Notes under the pieces: model-generated | The model's database searches: none | Told to the model about the DNA's origin: nothing | Seen by the model: only the letters and a program-made list of their open reading frames with translations | Made by a program: the position numbers and the translations under genes | Origin: Clostridiales bacterium | GTDB lineage: Bacteria > Bacillota > Clostridia > Oscillospirales > Oscillospiraceae | NCBI GenBank assembly: GCA_021202515.1 | Contig: JAJQCW010000063.1 | Coordinates: 1 to 52,378 of the forward strand | Direction: 5' to 3' | DNA: 52,378 nt | In this document: one piece after another, positions 8,278 through 16,101 of the stretch | Numbering within the stretch: position 1 is the stretch's first letter | Layout of the letters: each line of letters opens with the position of its first letter

Positions 8278-10047
8278 TTACAGCCTGGCGTCGAACAGGC
8301 CGCAGAAGCTGTCGATGGGGTCGGTGCCATTGAACGCCTCCGGCCCGGTCATCAGGTCGTCGACGAGGGCGTCGAAGGTGTCGCTCTTGGAATCATAGGT
8401 GTTGATGTAGGTGCGCACCTGGGGGATGTCCGCCAGCATGGTGGGCTGGCCGCAGCCGATGGCCACCACAGGCAGCTCGAACACATACCAGGGGATCTCG
8501 CCGCCGCCCTTGGAGAAGCCGAACACAGGCCGCCCGCTGGAAACGTCGCAGAGGGTGATGATAAGGTCCTGGCCACTGACAAAGTCGTCGATGGCGTTCT
8601 TACCGGCGAAGTAGACGTTCAGGCTGGGTTGCTCCCCCGCTTCGATCTGCTTCTTCACCTTGTCGATGGGGCTTTCATAGATAAAGGCGTCAAAGCCCTT
8701 GGCGCAGAGCTTTTCTTTCAGCACCTCGGCGGCGCTCTTCTTGGCGGGCGCGCCCAGCAGCTTCATCAGGGTGCTCATGCCGCTCTCCGCTTCCTTGATG
8801 TGAACGATCATAACCCGCTTGTAGCGCTCCGGCGTGATGGGCAGCACGTCCTTGTCCTTGTACTTGACCAGGGTGATGCAGTCCTCGCTGATGGCCTTAT
8901 GCATGGCCTTGTACTCGGCCTTGCCCAGGGTGGCCGCCACCGTCTCCTGAGAGGGGACCAGCTCGTCAACGGTCTTTTTGTGCATCCCAAGGTGGGCTTT
9001 CAGGCCCAGGATACGGGTCAGCGCCTCGGTGATCCGCTCCTCGCTGATGGTACCGTCCTGATAGGCCGCCAGCATGGTGGCGAAGTCCTCGTCGGGGTCG
9101 TTGAAGAACAGGAACATGTCACAGCCGGCGTTGATGCAGCGGGGCAGCATTTCCCGCCGGGTCATGCGGTCGGTCATGCCCACCATGTGGGATGCGTCGG
9201 TGACCACCATGCCGTTGAAGCCCAGCTTGTCCCGCAGCAGGCCCTTCATGATCTCCGGGCTGAGGGTGGCGGGCATCATGTCCTCGTCCTTCAGGTCAGG
9301 ATTGATGGCTCTGGCGTATTCCGGCAGCATGATGTGGCCCGCCATAATTGCGTCCAGCCCGTTGTCGATGAGGGTCTTGTAGACCAGACCATAGGTCTCG
9401 TCCCATTTTTCAGGGGTGAAATAGTTGACGTTGTTGGACAGGTGGGCATCCCGGAAGTCCTGGCCGTTGCCGGGAAAATGCTTGGCGGCGCAGGCGAAGC
9501 CGGGGATGGTGTGCGCGCCCTGGACATAGGCGGCGCTCATCTTGGCCACCCGCTCCGGGTCGTTGCCGAAGGCGCGGCAGATGATCTCGGTGTTCTCCCA
9601 GTTATAGGCGATGTCGCAGACGGGGGCGAAGGCCATGTTGCAGCCGATGGAGGCCGCCTCTTCGTTGGCCATCTTGCCCAGGGCGAAAGCGTACTCCTCC
9701 TTGCCGGTGGCGCCGATCTTGACGCCAGAGCCGATGGCGGTGCCGTCCGCACAGGCGCCGTCGCCGCCGCCCTCGGTGTTGCAGGCGATGAAGATGGGCA
9801 CCTTGGCGTAGGTTTGCAGGGTGTGGTTCTGCTCCTGGACCTTCTTGCCGGGCATGTTGTTGTACCGGCAGCCGCCCAGGTGGTATTTCTGCATCAGCGT
9901 CTTGAGATAGGCTTCATCCTGGGATTCGGTCAACTGGAAGAACAGTTGGCCCACCTTTTCCTCATCGGACATGGAGGCGATGGTGTCCTCCACCCATTTG
10001 ATGTCTTCGTCAGAGAGGTAATAGGGGTTGGCTTTCAAATCGACCAT
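8278..10047 (-). CDS. Glycoside hydrolase family 3, NagZ-type
   Basis: The 589-residue enzyme has the NagZ-type acid/base motif KHFPGNGQDFRDAH (K189, H190, D200, H202) and the nucleophile aspartate in VVTDASHM (D284). GH3 enzymes with this His/Asp loop are beta-N-acetylhexosaminidases or related phosphorylases. A C-terminal alpha/beta domain (about 400-585) is present, as in two-domain GH3 enzymes. No signal peptide is seen, so it acts in the cytoplasm on imported sugars, perhaps muropeptide or mucin-derived amino sugars. The start at ATG 10047 follows AAAGGAGCC. It is the second gene of an operon with the HAD phosphatase. Confidence 0.9.
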   Translation of the reverse strand: MVDLKANPYYLSDEDIKWVEDTIASMSDEEKVGQLFFQLTESQDEAYLKTLMQKYHLGGCRYNNMPGKKVQEQNHTLQTYAKVPIFIACNTEGGGDGACADGTAIGSGVKIGATGKEEYAFALGKMANEEAASIGCNMAFAPVCDIAYNWENTEIICRAFGNDPERVAKMSAAYVQGAHTIPGFACAAKHFPGNGQDFRDAHLSNNVNYFTPEKWDETYGLVYKTLIDNGLDAIMAGHIMLPEYARAINPDLKDEDMMPATLSPEIMKGLLRDKLGFNGMVVTDASHMVGMTDRMTRREMLPRCINAGCDMFLFFNDPDEDFATMLAAYQDGTISEERITEALTRILGLKAHLGMHKKTVDELVPSQETVAATLGKAEYKAMHKAISEDCITLVKYKDKDVLPITPERYKRVMIVHIKEAESGMSTLMKLLGAPAKKSAAEVLKEKLCAKGFDAFIYESPIDKVKKQIEAGEQPSLNVYFAGKNAIDDFVSGQDLIITLCDVSSGRPVFGFSKGGGEIPWYVFELPVVAIGCGQPTMLADIPQVRTYINTYDSKSDTFDALVDDLMTGPEAFNGTDPIDSFCGLFDARL

Positions 10048-10110
10048 AATTGGCTCCTTTCCGCAGGCATACCGCCTGCAATCATATGGTTATGGTTGAA
10101 AACACTTCCG

Positions 10111-10953
10111 TTACGAGAGGTTCTTGAGGAAGGCCGCGACCTTCTCATCCTGATAGGCTCCGCCGTATTCGCCGCCGATGAGCTTGTCCACCGCCGTTTC
10201 CCGGAACTCCACCCAGGATTCCTTTTCGTGCTTGACCAGGATGGGATAGTAATAGACGCCGTTCTTGGTGGCCGCGTCGTAGTCGCCGGGAGCGTCGCCG
10301 GTCATCAGCACGTTGGCCGGGTCGTAACCCTTTTTCAGCAGCTCCTGGATGCAGAAGGCTTTGCTGCCGGTGTCCTGGGCCAGCACCAGGTCCACGTGGT
10401 CCAGCAGCTTGTAAAGCTCCCACTCCTCCATGACTGCCTGGAGGTTGGCAGAGGAGACAATGACCACGTCCGCCCGCTCATTGGCATAGGCCAGACCCTC
10501 CCGGACGCCCTCGTAGGGCTTTTTCACCTCAAAGGGCAGGGCGTTAATGCTTTCGTTGACGCTCTCCGACCAGGACAATGCCTTTTTCAGGCAGACGCTG
10601 CCGGTTTTCTCAATGGCCTTGGCGATGGCGCTGTTGGACAGCTCGTCGCTGTTGGCCGCCCAGTCCTCCAGGGACTCCAGGTCCTCGATTTTGGTGTACT
10701 GGTCGTTGACCTCCCGGAGCATCAGCGCCAGCCCCTTGAACCGGTTGATGCCGCGGGTCATGGTATACAGGTTGATGTCGTTCCAGCGCGTCAGAATGGG
10801 GTCCTTCCACTGTTGCAGTCCCCATTCCTCCACCATGCACGGCCCAAAGCAGCGGATGTGCTTGATGTCCATGGTGTCCATTGCGCAGCCGTCTGAGTCC
10901 ACGCAGATGAGGAAGTCCTTCCTTTTCTGGAAGGTTTCCAATTTGCCGCCCAT
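10111..10953 (-). CDS. HAD-superfamily hydrolase
   Basis: The N-terminal motif CVDSDGCAMD contains the HAD nucleophile pair (DxD). The later VIVSSAN (motif II) and MTGDAPGDYDAA (motif IV) complete the active site. The long helical insert between motifs I and II (about residues 35-165) is a large cap domain that selects the substrate. It is probably a sugar-phosphate phosphatase. It is first in an operon with the GH3 glycosidase 63 bp downstream, under a promoter with a cre-like operator, which suggests carbohydrate use. TTAGGAGG precedes ATG 10953. Confidence 0.85.
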   Translation of the reverse strand: MGGKLETFQKRKDFLICVDSDGCAMDTMDIKHIRCFGPCMVEEWGLQQWKDPILTRWNDINLYTMTRGINRFKGLALMLREVNDQYTKIEDLESLEDWAANSDELSNSAIAKAIEKTGSVCLKKALSWSESVNESINALPFEVKKPYEGVREGLAYANERADVVIVSSANLQAVMEEWELYKLLDHVDLVLAQDTGSKAFCIQELLKKGYDPANVLMTGDAPGDYDAATKNGVYYYPILVKHEKESWVEFRETAVDKLIGGEYGGAYQDEKVAAFLKNLS

Positions 10954-11035
10954 TGTTTTGCCTCCTAACGATTGATTTGCAAAATAAAATGAAGCGTATA
11001 CGCGATATCCATTCCATCCTATTTCACTTTGTTTT

Positions 11036-11065
11036 ATTTTAAGCGCTTTCAGGTCATTTCGTCAA
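11036..11065 (-). promoter_or_regulatory. Promoter with embedded cre/LacI-type operator
   Basis: On the minus strand TTGACG (11060-11065) and TAAAAT (11036-11041) are 18 bp apart. The spacer and -10 contain TGAAAGCGCTTAAAA (11037-11051), close to the CcpA cre consensus, positioned to block RNA polymerase. A perfect palindrome GCGTATACGC lies downstream at 10994-11003 and may be a second site. The HAD-GH3 operon is therefore probably repressed by CcpA or a local LacI-type regulator. Confidence 0.65.
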
Positions 11066-11242
11066 GCAGAATCGGCAAAGTCCCAACGAATATCCAAAGA
11101 CAACTAAAAATCGACAAGTTCACCAAAGCATTGCCTCCGTGGGTGCGCCTGATTGTTCGATTGTTCTAAGTTATCTTCCCTCCCGGCGGGATGGGGCTGT
11201 TTGTTATGAGCAGGGCTGTATCCTGCGAATCAGAAAAAATAC

Positions 11243-11482
11243 ATGACAATACGAGATATAGCAGAAACGCGAGCAGCTATACTTTTGCATAACCCTGGCA
11301 AACAAACCAGAGCGAAAGCTGCCCCGGCCCTCGCTCCAACAGAGCAGGATTCCACCTCAGCTCACCGCCCAACAGAGAAGCGTCTTTTTGGCGGCGATGT
11401 CCTTTGTCTGGAGGAAATCGACTTGGACGGTGCGGTGGCGCAAATCGAGGACGATTTGGCCCTGAAAATCGCAGAAAAATAA
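11243..11482 (+). CDS. Doubtful small ORF
   Basis: An open frame of 79 codons lies between two leftward units. Its C-terminal third (LCLEEIDLDGAVAQIEDDLA) looks protein-like, but there is no ribosome site before the ATG and I do not recognise a family. It may be a remnant of a longer gene. The remaining gap 10954-11242 holds only the operon promoter. Confidence 0.25.
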   Translation: MTIRDIAETRAAILLHNPGKQTRAKAAPALAPTEQDSTSAHRPTEKRLFGGDVLCLEEIDLDGAVAQIEDDLALKIAEK

Positions 11483-11484
11483 AC

Positions 11485-11519
11485 GAAAAAACACTCCGGG
11501 CGCAGTATTCCGGAGTGTT
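11485..11519 (-). terminator. Terminator hairpin downstream of tetR
   Basis: AACACTCCGG pairs with CCGGAGTGTT (11490-11499/11510-11519). On the minus strand a run of T follows, so it can end the leftward TetR transcript. Confidence 0.7.
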
Positions 11520-11620
11520 CCTTGCTGGCCGCAGAACAGGCAAGACAAAGGGAGGGATGCAGAACAAAAACCTTTCCTGAGCGGTGGAACGCTCCTGAGG
11601 GTTTGCCGCGCGATTCAGTG

Positions 11621-12154
11621 CTATAATTTGCTTTTCAGCAATCCCAGCACGTTGGAGATTTTCTCCACCGGCTCCGGGCTTTCGCTGTTCAGCCAGTCGT
11701 AAAGGACAGAAAAAGTCCCCTGAAAGACAAACTGGCGGATATACTTTACCTCCGTCTCTGAATAATTGCTTTCGTCGAGCATATTCTGAAAAATAACGCC
11801 GATACTTGGGAGGGCGAACAGGTGCGAGGAAAATTCCTGCATGGGAACAGAGCGGACAAGGAGGCAGAACAGGTCTCTTTGCTCATATAGGTGCTGTAAG
11901 GTCAGGAGCATAGCGTTGGAGCTTTGGGTGATGACCTGCTTGAGTTCCTCATCCAGTTGTCTGAGAAAGTCTGATTCAATTTCGTTCAGCAGTTCCTCTT
12001 GACTCCCATAGTATTTATAGAACGTGGTGCGGTTGATCTCCGACACCTTGCAAAGCTCGTAAACCGTAATTTGGCTCAGCGGCTTTTTTCTGAGCAGCTT
12101 GAGCAGTCCTGTCTTGAGCATGGTTTTGCTGATACGCACTCTTTGATTTTCCAT
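11621..12154 (-). CDS. TetR/AcrR-family regulator
   Basis: The 177-residue protein has an N-terminal TetR helix-turn-helix (LSQITVYELCKVSEINRTTF then YKYY, about residues 27-50) and a variable ligand-binding C-terminal domain. ATG 12154 fits the GAGGTGGAG site. It is divergent from the adenylation-domain operon and its operator candidates lie in the shared 350-bp gap, so it probably represses that operon. It resembles the second TetR at 15393-15941, and both have the identical 10-mer ACTGTTGACT in their upstream regions. Confidence 0.85.
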   Translation of the reverse strand: MENQRVRISKTMLKTGLLKLLRKKPLSQITVYELCKVSEINRTTFYKYYGSQEELLNEIESDFLRQLDEELKQVITQSSNAMLLTLQHLYEQRDLFCLLVRSVPMQEFSSHLFALPSIGVIFQNMLDESNYSETEVKYIRQFVFQGTFSVLYDWLNSESPEPVEKISNVLGLLKSKL

Positions 12155-12239
12155 CCCTTGCTCCACCTCGACAAATGTTTGATAACTGTTGACTTTAAGA
12201 CAAATGAGCAGAAAGTGTTGACCACAGAACATTTCAATA

Positions 12240-12280
12240 TCAACAGTATGTTGACTTTAACCGCTTTCGTCTATTATAAT
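12240..12280 (+). promoter_or_regulatory. Promoter of adenylation operon with TetR operator candidate
   Basis: TTGACT (12251-12256) and perfect TATAAT (12275-12280) are 18 bp apart. The -35 overlaps an inverted repeat TCAACA-GTA-TGTTGA (12240-12254). Further TGTTGAC copies at 12187 and 12217 suggest several regulator contacts. Confidence 0.65.
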
Positions 12281-12507
12281 GAAAGAGCGGAGATTTGTCA
12301 ACTTTCAATTGCGGAAACCGCAGTAAAAATCATCGAAATCAACCTCTGCGCAAAAAAAGAGGACAACACCACGCGGAAAAGCGCGCTTTTGGAATCAGTT
12401 GGCCTGTCCCGCTCAAGGAAAGCGGATTCCTACAAACAATGGAGCAGCGAGCTTGCGGCGAAAGCAGGACCGCCGCTCGAACGACCGGCCTGAAGGAGGC
12501 CGACACT

Positions 12508-14085
12508 ATGAATCATTCTACCATTTACGAACGTTTTGCAGAAACCGTGACACAATTCCCCGACCAGCCTGCCATTATAGAGCAAGCGCGGTCCCTCACC
12601 TACGCCCAGCTCGACCGGCGCATTAACGTGATTGCGGGCAATTTCCCCTCGCACAGGCAGGGAGCGCAGCGGAAGTGCCGCTTGACGGCGGAGGGGCAAA
12701 GCCCCACAGGGAGAAGCGCAGCTTCGGAAGTGCTGCTCGACAGCAGAAGTGCCGCTCGACGGCAGGAAAACTGCATCGGCATCGTGGCCGACCACGGGGC
12801 CGATTTCGTTGCCGCCATTTTTGCCGTGCTGAAAACCGGAGCGACTTACGTTCCGGCAGAGCCGGATTTCCCGGAAGAGCGCATCCGCTTTATGATGCAG
12901 GAGAGCAATGTGGGCTTCATCATCACCCAGAAAAAGTATCGGGAGAAGCTGGCTGGATTCCCTCTGCTGTTTCTGGAGGACATGACCGGGGAGACCGCTG
13001 TGCAGGAAAACAGACCCTTGACACGTCCGGAGTCTCTGGCCTATATTTTATATACCTCCGGCTCTACCGGCGTGCCGAAGGGCGTCTGCGTGACAAACGC
13101 CAACGTCTGTCATTACGTCCGGGCGTTTCAGCACGAGTTTCACCCCACAGCCGGGGATGTGATGCTGCAATACTCGGTTTGTTCCTTCGATATTTTTGTG
13201 GAGGAGGTGTTCACCACCCTCCTCTCCGGGGCGGCCCTCGCCATCCCCGACGGTCAGGCGAGGGCGGATGTCCATTCCCTGATGGATTTCGTGCAGGAAA
13301 AGAACGTGACCATGCTCAGCGGGTTCCCCTATCTGCTGATGGAGCTGAACGAGCTGGAGCGCATCCCCTCCAGCCTGCGGCTGGTCATCAGCGGCGGCGA
13401 CATCCTCCGGGAGAGCTATGTGGGCCATCTGCTGCCCCAGGTCGCGGTTTACAACACCTACGGGCCGTCAGAAACCACCGTCTGTTGCAGCTATTTCCGC
13501 TGCAACGACCAGAAGGCGCTGGAGGATGGCACCTATCCCATCGGGAAACCGGTGCTTGGGACGCAAATCGAGCTGTTGGATGAGGACGGGCAGCCCGTCC
13601 CCGCAGGTTCTGTGGGGGAGCTTTGCATCTCCGGCGGCGGCGTCTCCAACGGATACCTTGACCAGAGCAAGAATGAGATGTTCGTGACCACAGCGGACGG
13701 AAAACGGCTCTACCGGAGCGGCGACCTGGGCTATCTCCTGCCGGACGGCAATCTGGCGTTCCTCCACCGCAGGGACTCTCAGGTGATGATCTTGGGGAAA
13801 CGGGTGGAGCCGGAGGAGGTGGAAAACGTCCTCTGCGACTGCGAGGAGGTGCAAACCGCCGTGGTTTGCCCGTTCACGGATGAGCACGGCCTTTCCTACC
13901 TGACCGCCTATGTGGTCCCGGAGGGGACGAATTTTGTGCTATCTGAGGTCAAGAAAAAGCTGCGGCGTTATCTGACCTCCTTCATGATACCGGAATTTTT
14001 CGTGATTCTGGACCACATCCCCCTGACCCCCAACGGGAAGCCGGACGTGAAAAGCCTGCCGGTGGTGCTGAAAGAGGGGGCCTAG
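12508..14085 (+). CDS. Stand-alone amino-acid adenylation enzyme (NRPS A-domain)
   Basis: The 525-residue protein carries the A-domain core motifs: ILYTSGSTGVPKG (A3), NTYGPSETT (A5), YRSGDLG (A7), GKRVEPEEVE (A8) and NGKPDVKSLP with the A10 lysine. It should activate an amino or aryl acid as its adenylate. There is no carrier protein or condensation domain. Residues ~46-87 are an arginine/serine-rich insertion not found in the family, encoded by a hairpin-rich DNA element. AAGGAGG precedes ATG 12508. Downstream GNAT and esterase genes follow at 4 and 16 bp, so the three form one operon, with TetR divergent. The product is unknown. Confidence 0.88.
   Translation: MNHSTIYERFAETVTQFPDQPAIIEQARSLTYAQLDRRINVIAGNFPSHRQGAQRKCRLTAEGQSPTGRSAASEVLLDSRSAARRQENCIGIVADHGADFVAAIFAVLKTGATYVPAEPDFPEERIRFMMQESNVGFIITQKKYREKLAGFPLLFLEDMTGETAVQENRPLTRPESLAYILYTSGSTGVPKGVCVTNANVCHYVRAFQHEFHPTAGDVMLQYSVCSFDIFVEEVFTTLLSGAALAIPDGQARADVHSLMDFVQEKNVTMLSGFPYLLMELNELERIPSSLRLVISGGDILRESYVGHLLPQVAVYNTYGPSETTVCCSYFRCNDQKALEDGTYPIGKPVLGTQIELLDEDGQPVPAGSVGELCISGGGVSNGYLDQSKNEMFVTTADGKRLYRSGDLGYLLPDGNLAFLHRRDSQVMILGKRVEPEEVENVLCDCEEVQTAVVCPFTDEHGLSYLTAYVVPEGTNFVLSEVKKKLRRYLTSFMIPEFFVILDHIPLTPNGKPDVKSLPVVLKEGA
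12665..12763 (+). repeat. Cluster of five small hairpins inside the adenylation gene
   Basis: Successive perfect short stems occupy about 90 bp: GCCG/CGGC (12677-12689), GGGGC/GCCCC (12693-12705), GAAGC/GCTTC (12713-12725), TGCTG/CAGCA (12731-12745) and GCCG/CGGC (12751-12763). The last two and the first share a common unit, GAAGTGC-GCT-GAC with compensating C/T changes in the stem. It interrupts the A-domain in frame, as a mobile palindromic (REP/MITE-like) insertion would. Confidence 0.7.
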
Positions 14086-14089
14086 CGAA

Positions 14090-14563
14090 TTGGAACTGAC
14101 GATCAGAAAAGCGGATAGCTCCGACCTGGAGGAATTGATGCGCTGGCGGGAAGTTGTTCTGCGGGAGGTTTTTTCCATTCCCGCCGGGGAGAATATGACA
14201 GAGCTTCTCGCGGCAAACCGGGCGTATTACCAGACTGCGTTGGAGGCGGGGGAACACATCGCCTGCTTCGCCTGCGCTGGAGAAAAAATCGTGGGCTGCG
14301 GCGGCGTCTGCCTCTACCGGGAGATGCCCTCGCCGGACAACCTCAGTGGAAAATGCGGGTATCTGATGAACATTTACACCCTTCCTGCTATGCGGCAGCG
14401 GGGTGTGGGAAAAGAAATCGTGCAACGGCTGGTGCAGGAGGCGAAGCACCGGGGCGCGGAGAAGATTTATCTGGAGGCGTCGGAACAGGCGTATCCCCTG
14501 TATCGGTCATTGGGCTTTCAGGATATGAAAGGATATTTGAAGTACAACGAAACATCGTTTTAG
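14090..14563 (+). CDS. GNAT-family N-acetyltransferase
   Basis: The 157-residue product has the acetyl-CoA binding motif MRQRGVGKEIV (about 104-114) and the GNAT ending YRSLGFQDM. It transfers an acyl group from acyl-CoA to an amine. It begins with TTG at 14090, four bases after the adenylation gene, with GAGGGGG in front, so it is translationally coupled to it. It may acylate the adenylate-derived product or provide self-protection; the substrate is not evident. Confidence 0.82.
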   Translation: MELTIRKADSSDLEELMRWREVVLREVFSIPAGENMTELLAANRAYYQTALEAGEHIACFACAGEKIVGCGGVCLYREMPSPDNLSGKCGYLMNIYTLPAMRQRGVGKEIVQRLVQEAKHRGAEKIYLEASEQAYPLYRSLGFQDMKGYLKYNETSF

Positions 14564-14579
14564 GGCAAGGAGAGGGAGC

Positions 14580-15272
14580 ATGAAGGCAGAAAAGGCAGTC
14601 ACGTTGCAAGTGAACGGAAAGAAGATACAGGTCTACTGCGCGTCTCAGGCCGCGCCGCTGGTGATTTACCACGCCGTAATGGGCGAAGGGAAAGCCCTGT
14701 GGCAAGCCTGCCAAAAGCTAGATTGCCCGGCGTTTTCGCTGGCGGTCATCAACGGCGTGAGCTGGGACGACGATATGACGCCGTGGGCCATCCCGCCCAT
14801 CTCCAAGGGGGACACCCCCTGTTCCGGCGGCGCGGACGCATGGTTAGCGCAGCTCACCGGCGAACTGCTGCCGCAAATCACGGCGGCGCTCCCGTTCCCG
14901 CCGACGTACTGCGCCCTGGCGGGCTATTCCCTGGCGGGGCTGTTTGCCGTGTATGCGGGGTACAAGACGGACTGTTTCTCCCGCCTGATTTCTGCATCCG
15001 GCTCCCTGTGGTATCCTGACTTCGTACCGTTTGTCCAGCAACACCGCATTTCGGAACAGGTGAAGGTGATTTATTTCTCCCTGGGAGATCAGGAGAGCCA
15101 CACGAAAAATCAGTACCTCGCCCCGGTGGAGGAAAACACCCGGTTTCTGGCGCAGTATTTTTCGGAGCAGGGCCTTCAAACGACCTTCCAGTTGAACAAA
15201 GGGAATCACTATCGCAACTCCACAGGACGGATGGCCGCGGGGATCCAGTGGGCGCTGGAGCAGCAGCTTTGA
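14580..15272 (+). CDS. Alpha/beta-hydrolase esterase (Fes/IroE-like)
   Basis: The 230-residue protein has the nucleophile elbow GYSLAG (S near 120) and a late histidine in NKGNHYRNS, giving a Ser-His catalytic pair. This is the esterase-D/siderophore-esterase type fold. It is cytoplasmic, with no signal peptide. It follows the GNAT gene closely and is probably co-transcribed. Together with the adenylation enzyme it could make or hydrolyse a small ester-linked metabolite. Its 3' end is duplicated at 17143-17319. Confidence 0.8.
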   Translation: MKAEKAVTLQVNGKKIQVYCASQAAPLVIYHAVMGEGKALWQACQKLDCPAFSLAVINGVSWDDDMTPWAIPPISKGDTPCSGGADAWLAQLTGELLPQITAALPFPPTYCALAGYSLAGLFAVYAGYKTDCFSRLISASGSLWYPDFVPFVQQHRISEQVKVIYFSLGDQESHTKNQYLAPVEENTRFLAQYFSEQGLQTTFQLNKGNHYRNSTGRMAAGIQWALEQQL

Positions 15273-15360
15273 GCGAAGCAGGAACCGGGAACAGCGGCAT
15301 CATCTGAACAGAAAAATAAGAACCCGGCAGGCCGTCACAGAAATTGTGGCGGTCTGCCGG
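15184..15360 (+). repeat. 177-bp direct repeat, copy 1
   Basis: This stretch covers the last ~30 codons of the esterase gene and its terminator. A near-identical copy lies at 17143-17319, same orientation, with scattered substitutions only. Confidence 0.9.
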
Positions 15361-15365
15361 GTTTT
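15321..15365 (+). terminator. Terminator of the adenylation operon
   Basis: AACCCGGCAG pairs with CTGCCGGGTT and TTTT follows. Inner pairing (GCCGTCAC/GTGGCGG) extends the stem. Confidence 0.85.
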
Positions 15366-15392
15366 GTGATATTCGAAGGCAAATAGCACGGA

Positions 15393-15941
15393 TTAAAAAC
15401 ACTCGGACAAGAGGTGGATGGTTTCCTTCATCTTCATATATAGGCTGTGTGGCGATTCCGTCTTCCCATTTTCTACCCAAATCTCCAGGAACATGCACAT
15501 TTCTAAGAAGATGGACCGTATGATATAGTCAGACAGTTCGGACGTTTTTCCTTTGGCGAATATGGAAAGGAAGCACGCTTTCTGTTTCATGATCGACTGA
15601 TATAGAATATCCGTCCGCTGTGCGGATAGAACTGCGCCAATAAGTTCGGAGTGGTCCATGCCAGTCTCAATTACCAGAATCGTAGCATCTTCTAATGTTG
15701 GATTTGGAAATGACTGCAATTTGACAGCTAATTGCTCAAATACCAGGTCACTTTTGTAAACCAGCACGTCCACTATATTATCAAATAGTCGATAAAAAGT
15801 TGCCCGACTGATATTCGATGATTTCCAGACATCCGTCACTGTAATTTGAGAAAGGTCTTTTTGTTTTAGACAAGTCATGAGAGCTGCTGTTATCGCGTTT
15901 GCGGACTTTTCAGCCCGCTTATCATTTGGGATATGATACAT
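15393..15941 (-). CDS. TetR/AcrR-family regulator
   Basis: The 182-residue protein has the TetR helix-turn-helix (LSQITVTDVWKSSNISRATF then YRLF, about residues 31-55) and a ligand-binding C-terminus. ATG 15941 is preceded by GGAGGG. It is divergent from the lipocalin-like gene and probably represses it. It is related to the TetR at 11621-12154, sharing the LSQITV...TFY core and a common upstream sequence, which suggests that the two regulator/target units are duplicates that diverged. Confidence 0.85.
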   Translation of the reverse strand: MYHIPNDKRAEKSANAITAALMTCLKQKDLSQITVTDVWKSSNISRATFYRLFDNIVDVLVYKSDLVFEQLAVKLQSFPNPTLEDATILVIETGMDHSELIGAVLSAQRTDILYQSIMKQKACFLSIFAKGKTSELSDYIIRSIFLEMCMFLEIWVENGKTESPHSLYMKMKETIHLLSECF

Positions 15942-15980
15942 CTTTTCCCTCCGCTGTTTCATAAGTCGATAGAACAAATA

Positions 15981-16018
15981 TGAGACTGTTGACTCACAAC
16001 TTTAAGATATGATACAAT
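15981..16018 (+). promoter_or_regulatory. Promoter/operator of the lipocalin-like gene
   Basis: TTGACT (15989-15994) and TACAAT (16013-16018) are 18 bp apart. TGAG (15981-15984) and CTCA (15993-15996) form an inverted repeat over the -35. ACTGTTGACT (15985-15994) is identical to 12185-12194 next to the other TetR gene. Confidence 0.6.
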
Positions 16019-16101
16019 TTTCTCACAGCGAAGTCAAGAACAAATGATAACAGCCCGATATTTTAAATCAACAAGCAGAAAACGAAAGGCGGCCTTTTGA
16101 T

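Noticed and set aside
8116-10896. Long rightward open frame antisense to the GH3 and HAD genes
   Set aside because: The minus-strand genes have recognisable catalytic motifs and ribosome sites; the antisense frame is a GC-rich shadow with H/V/G-rich composition.
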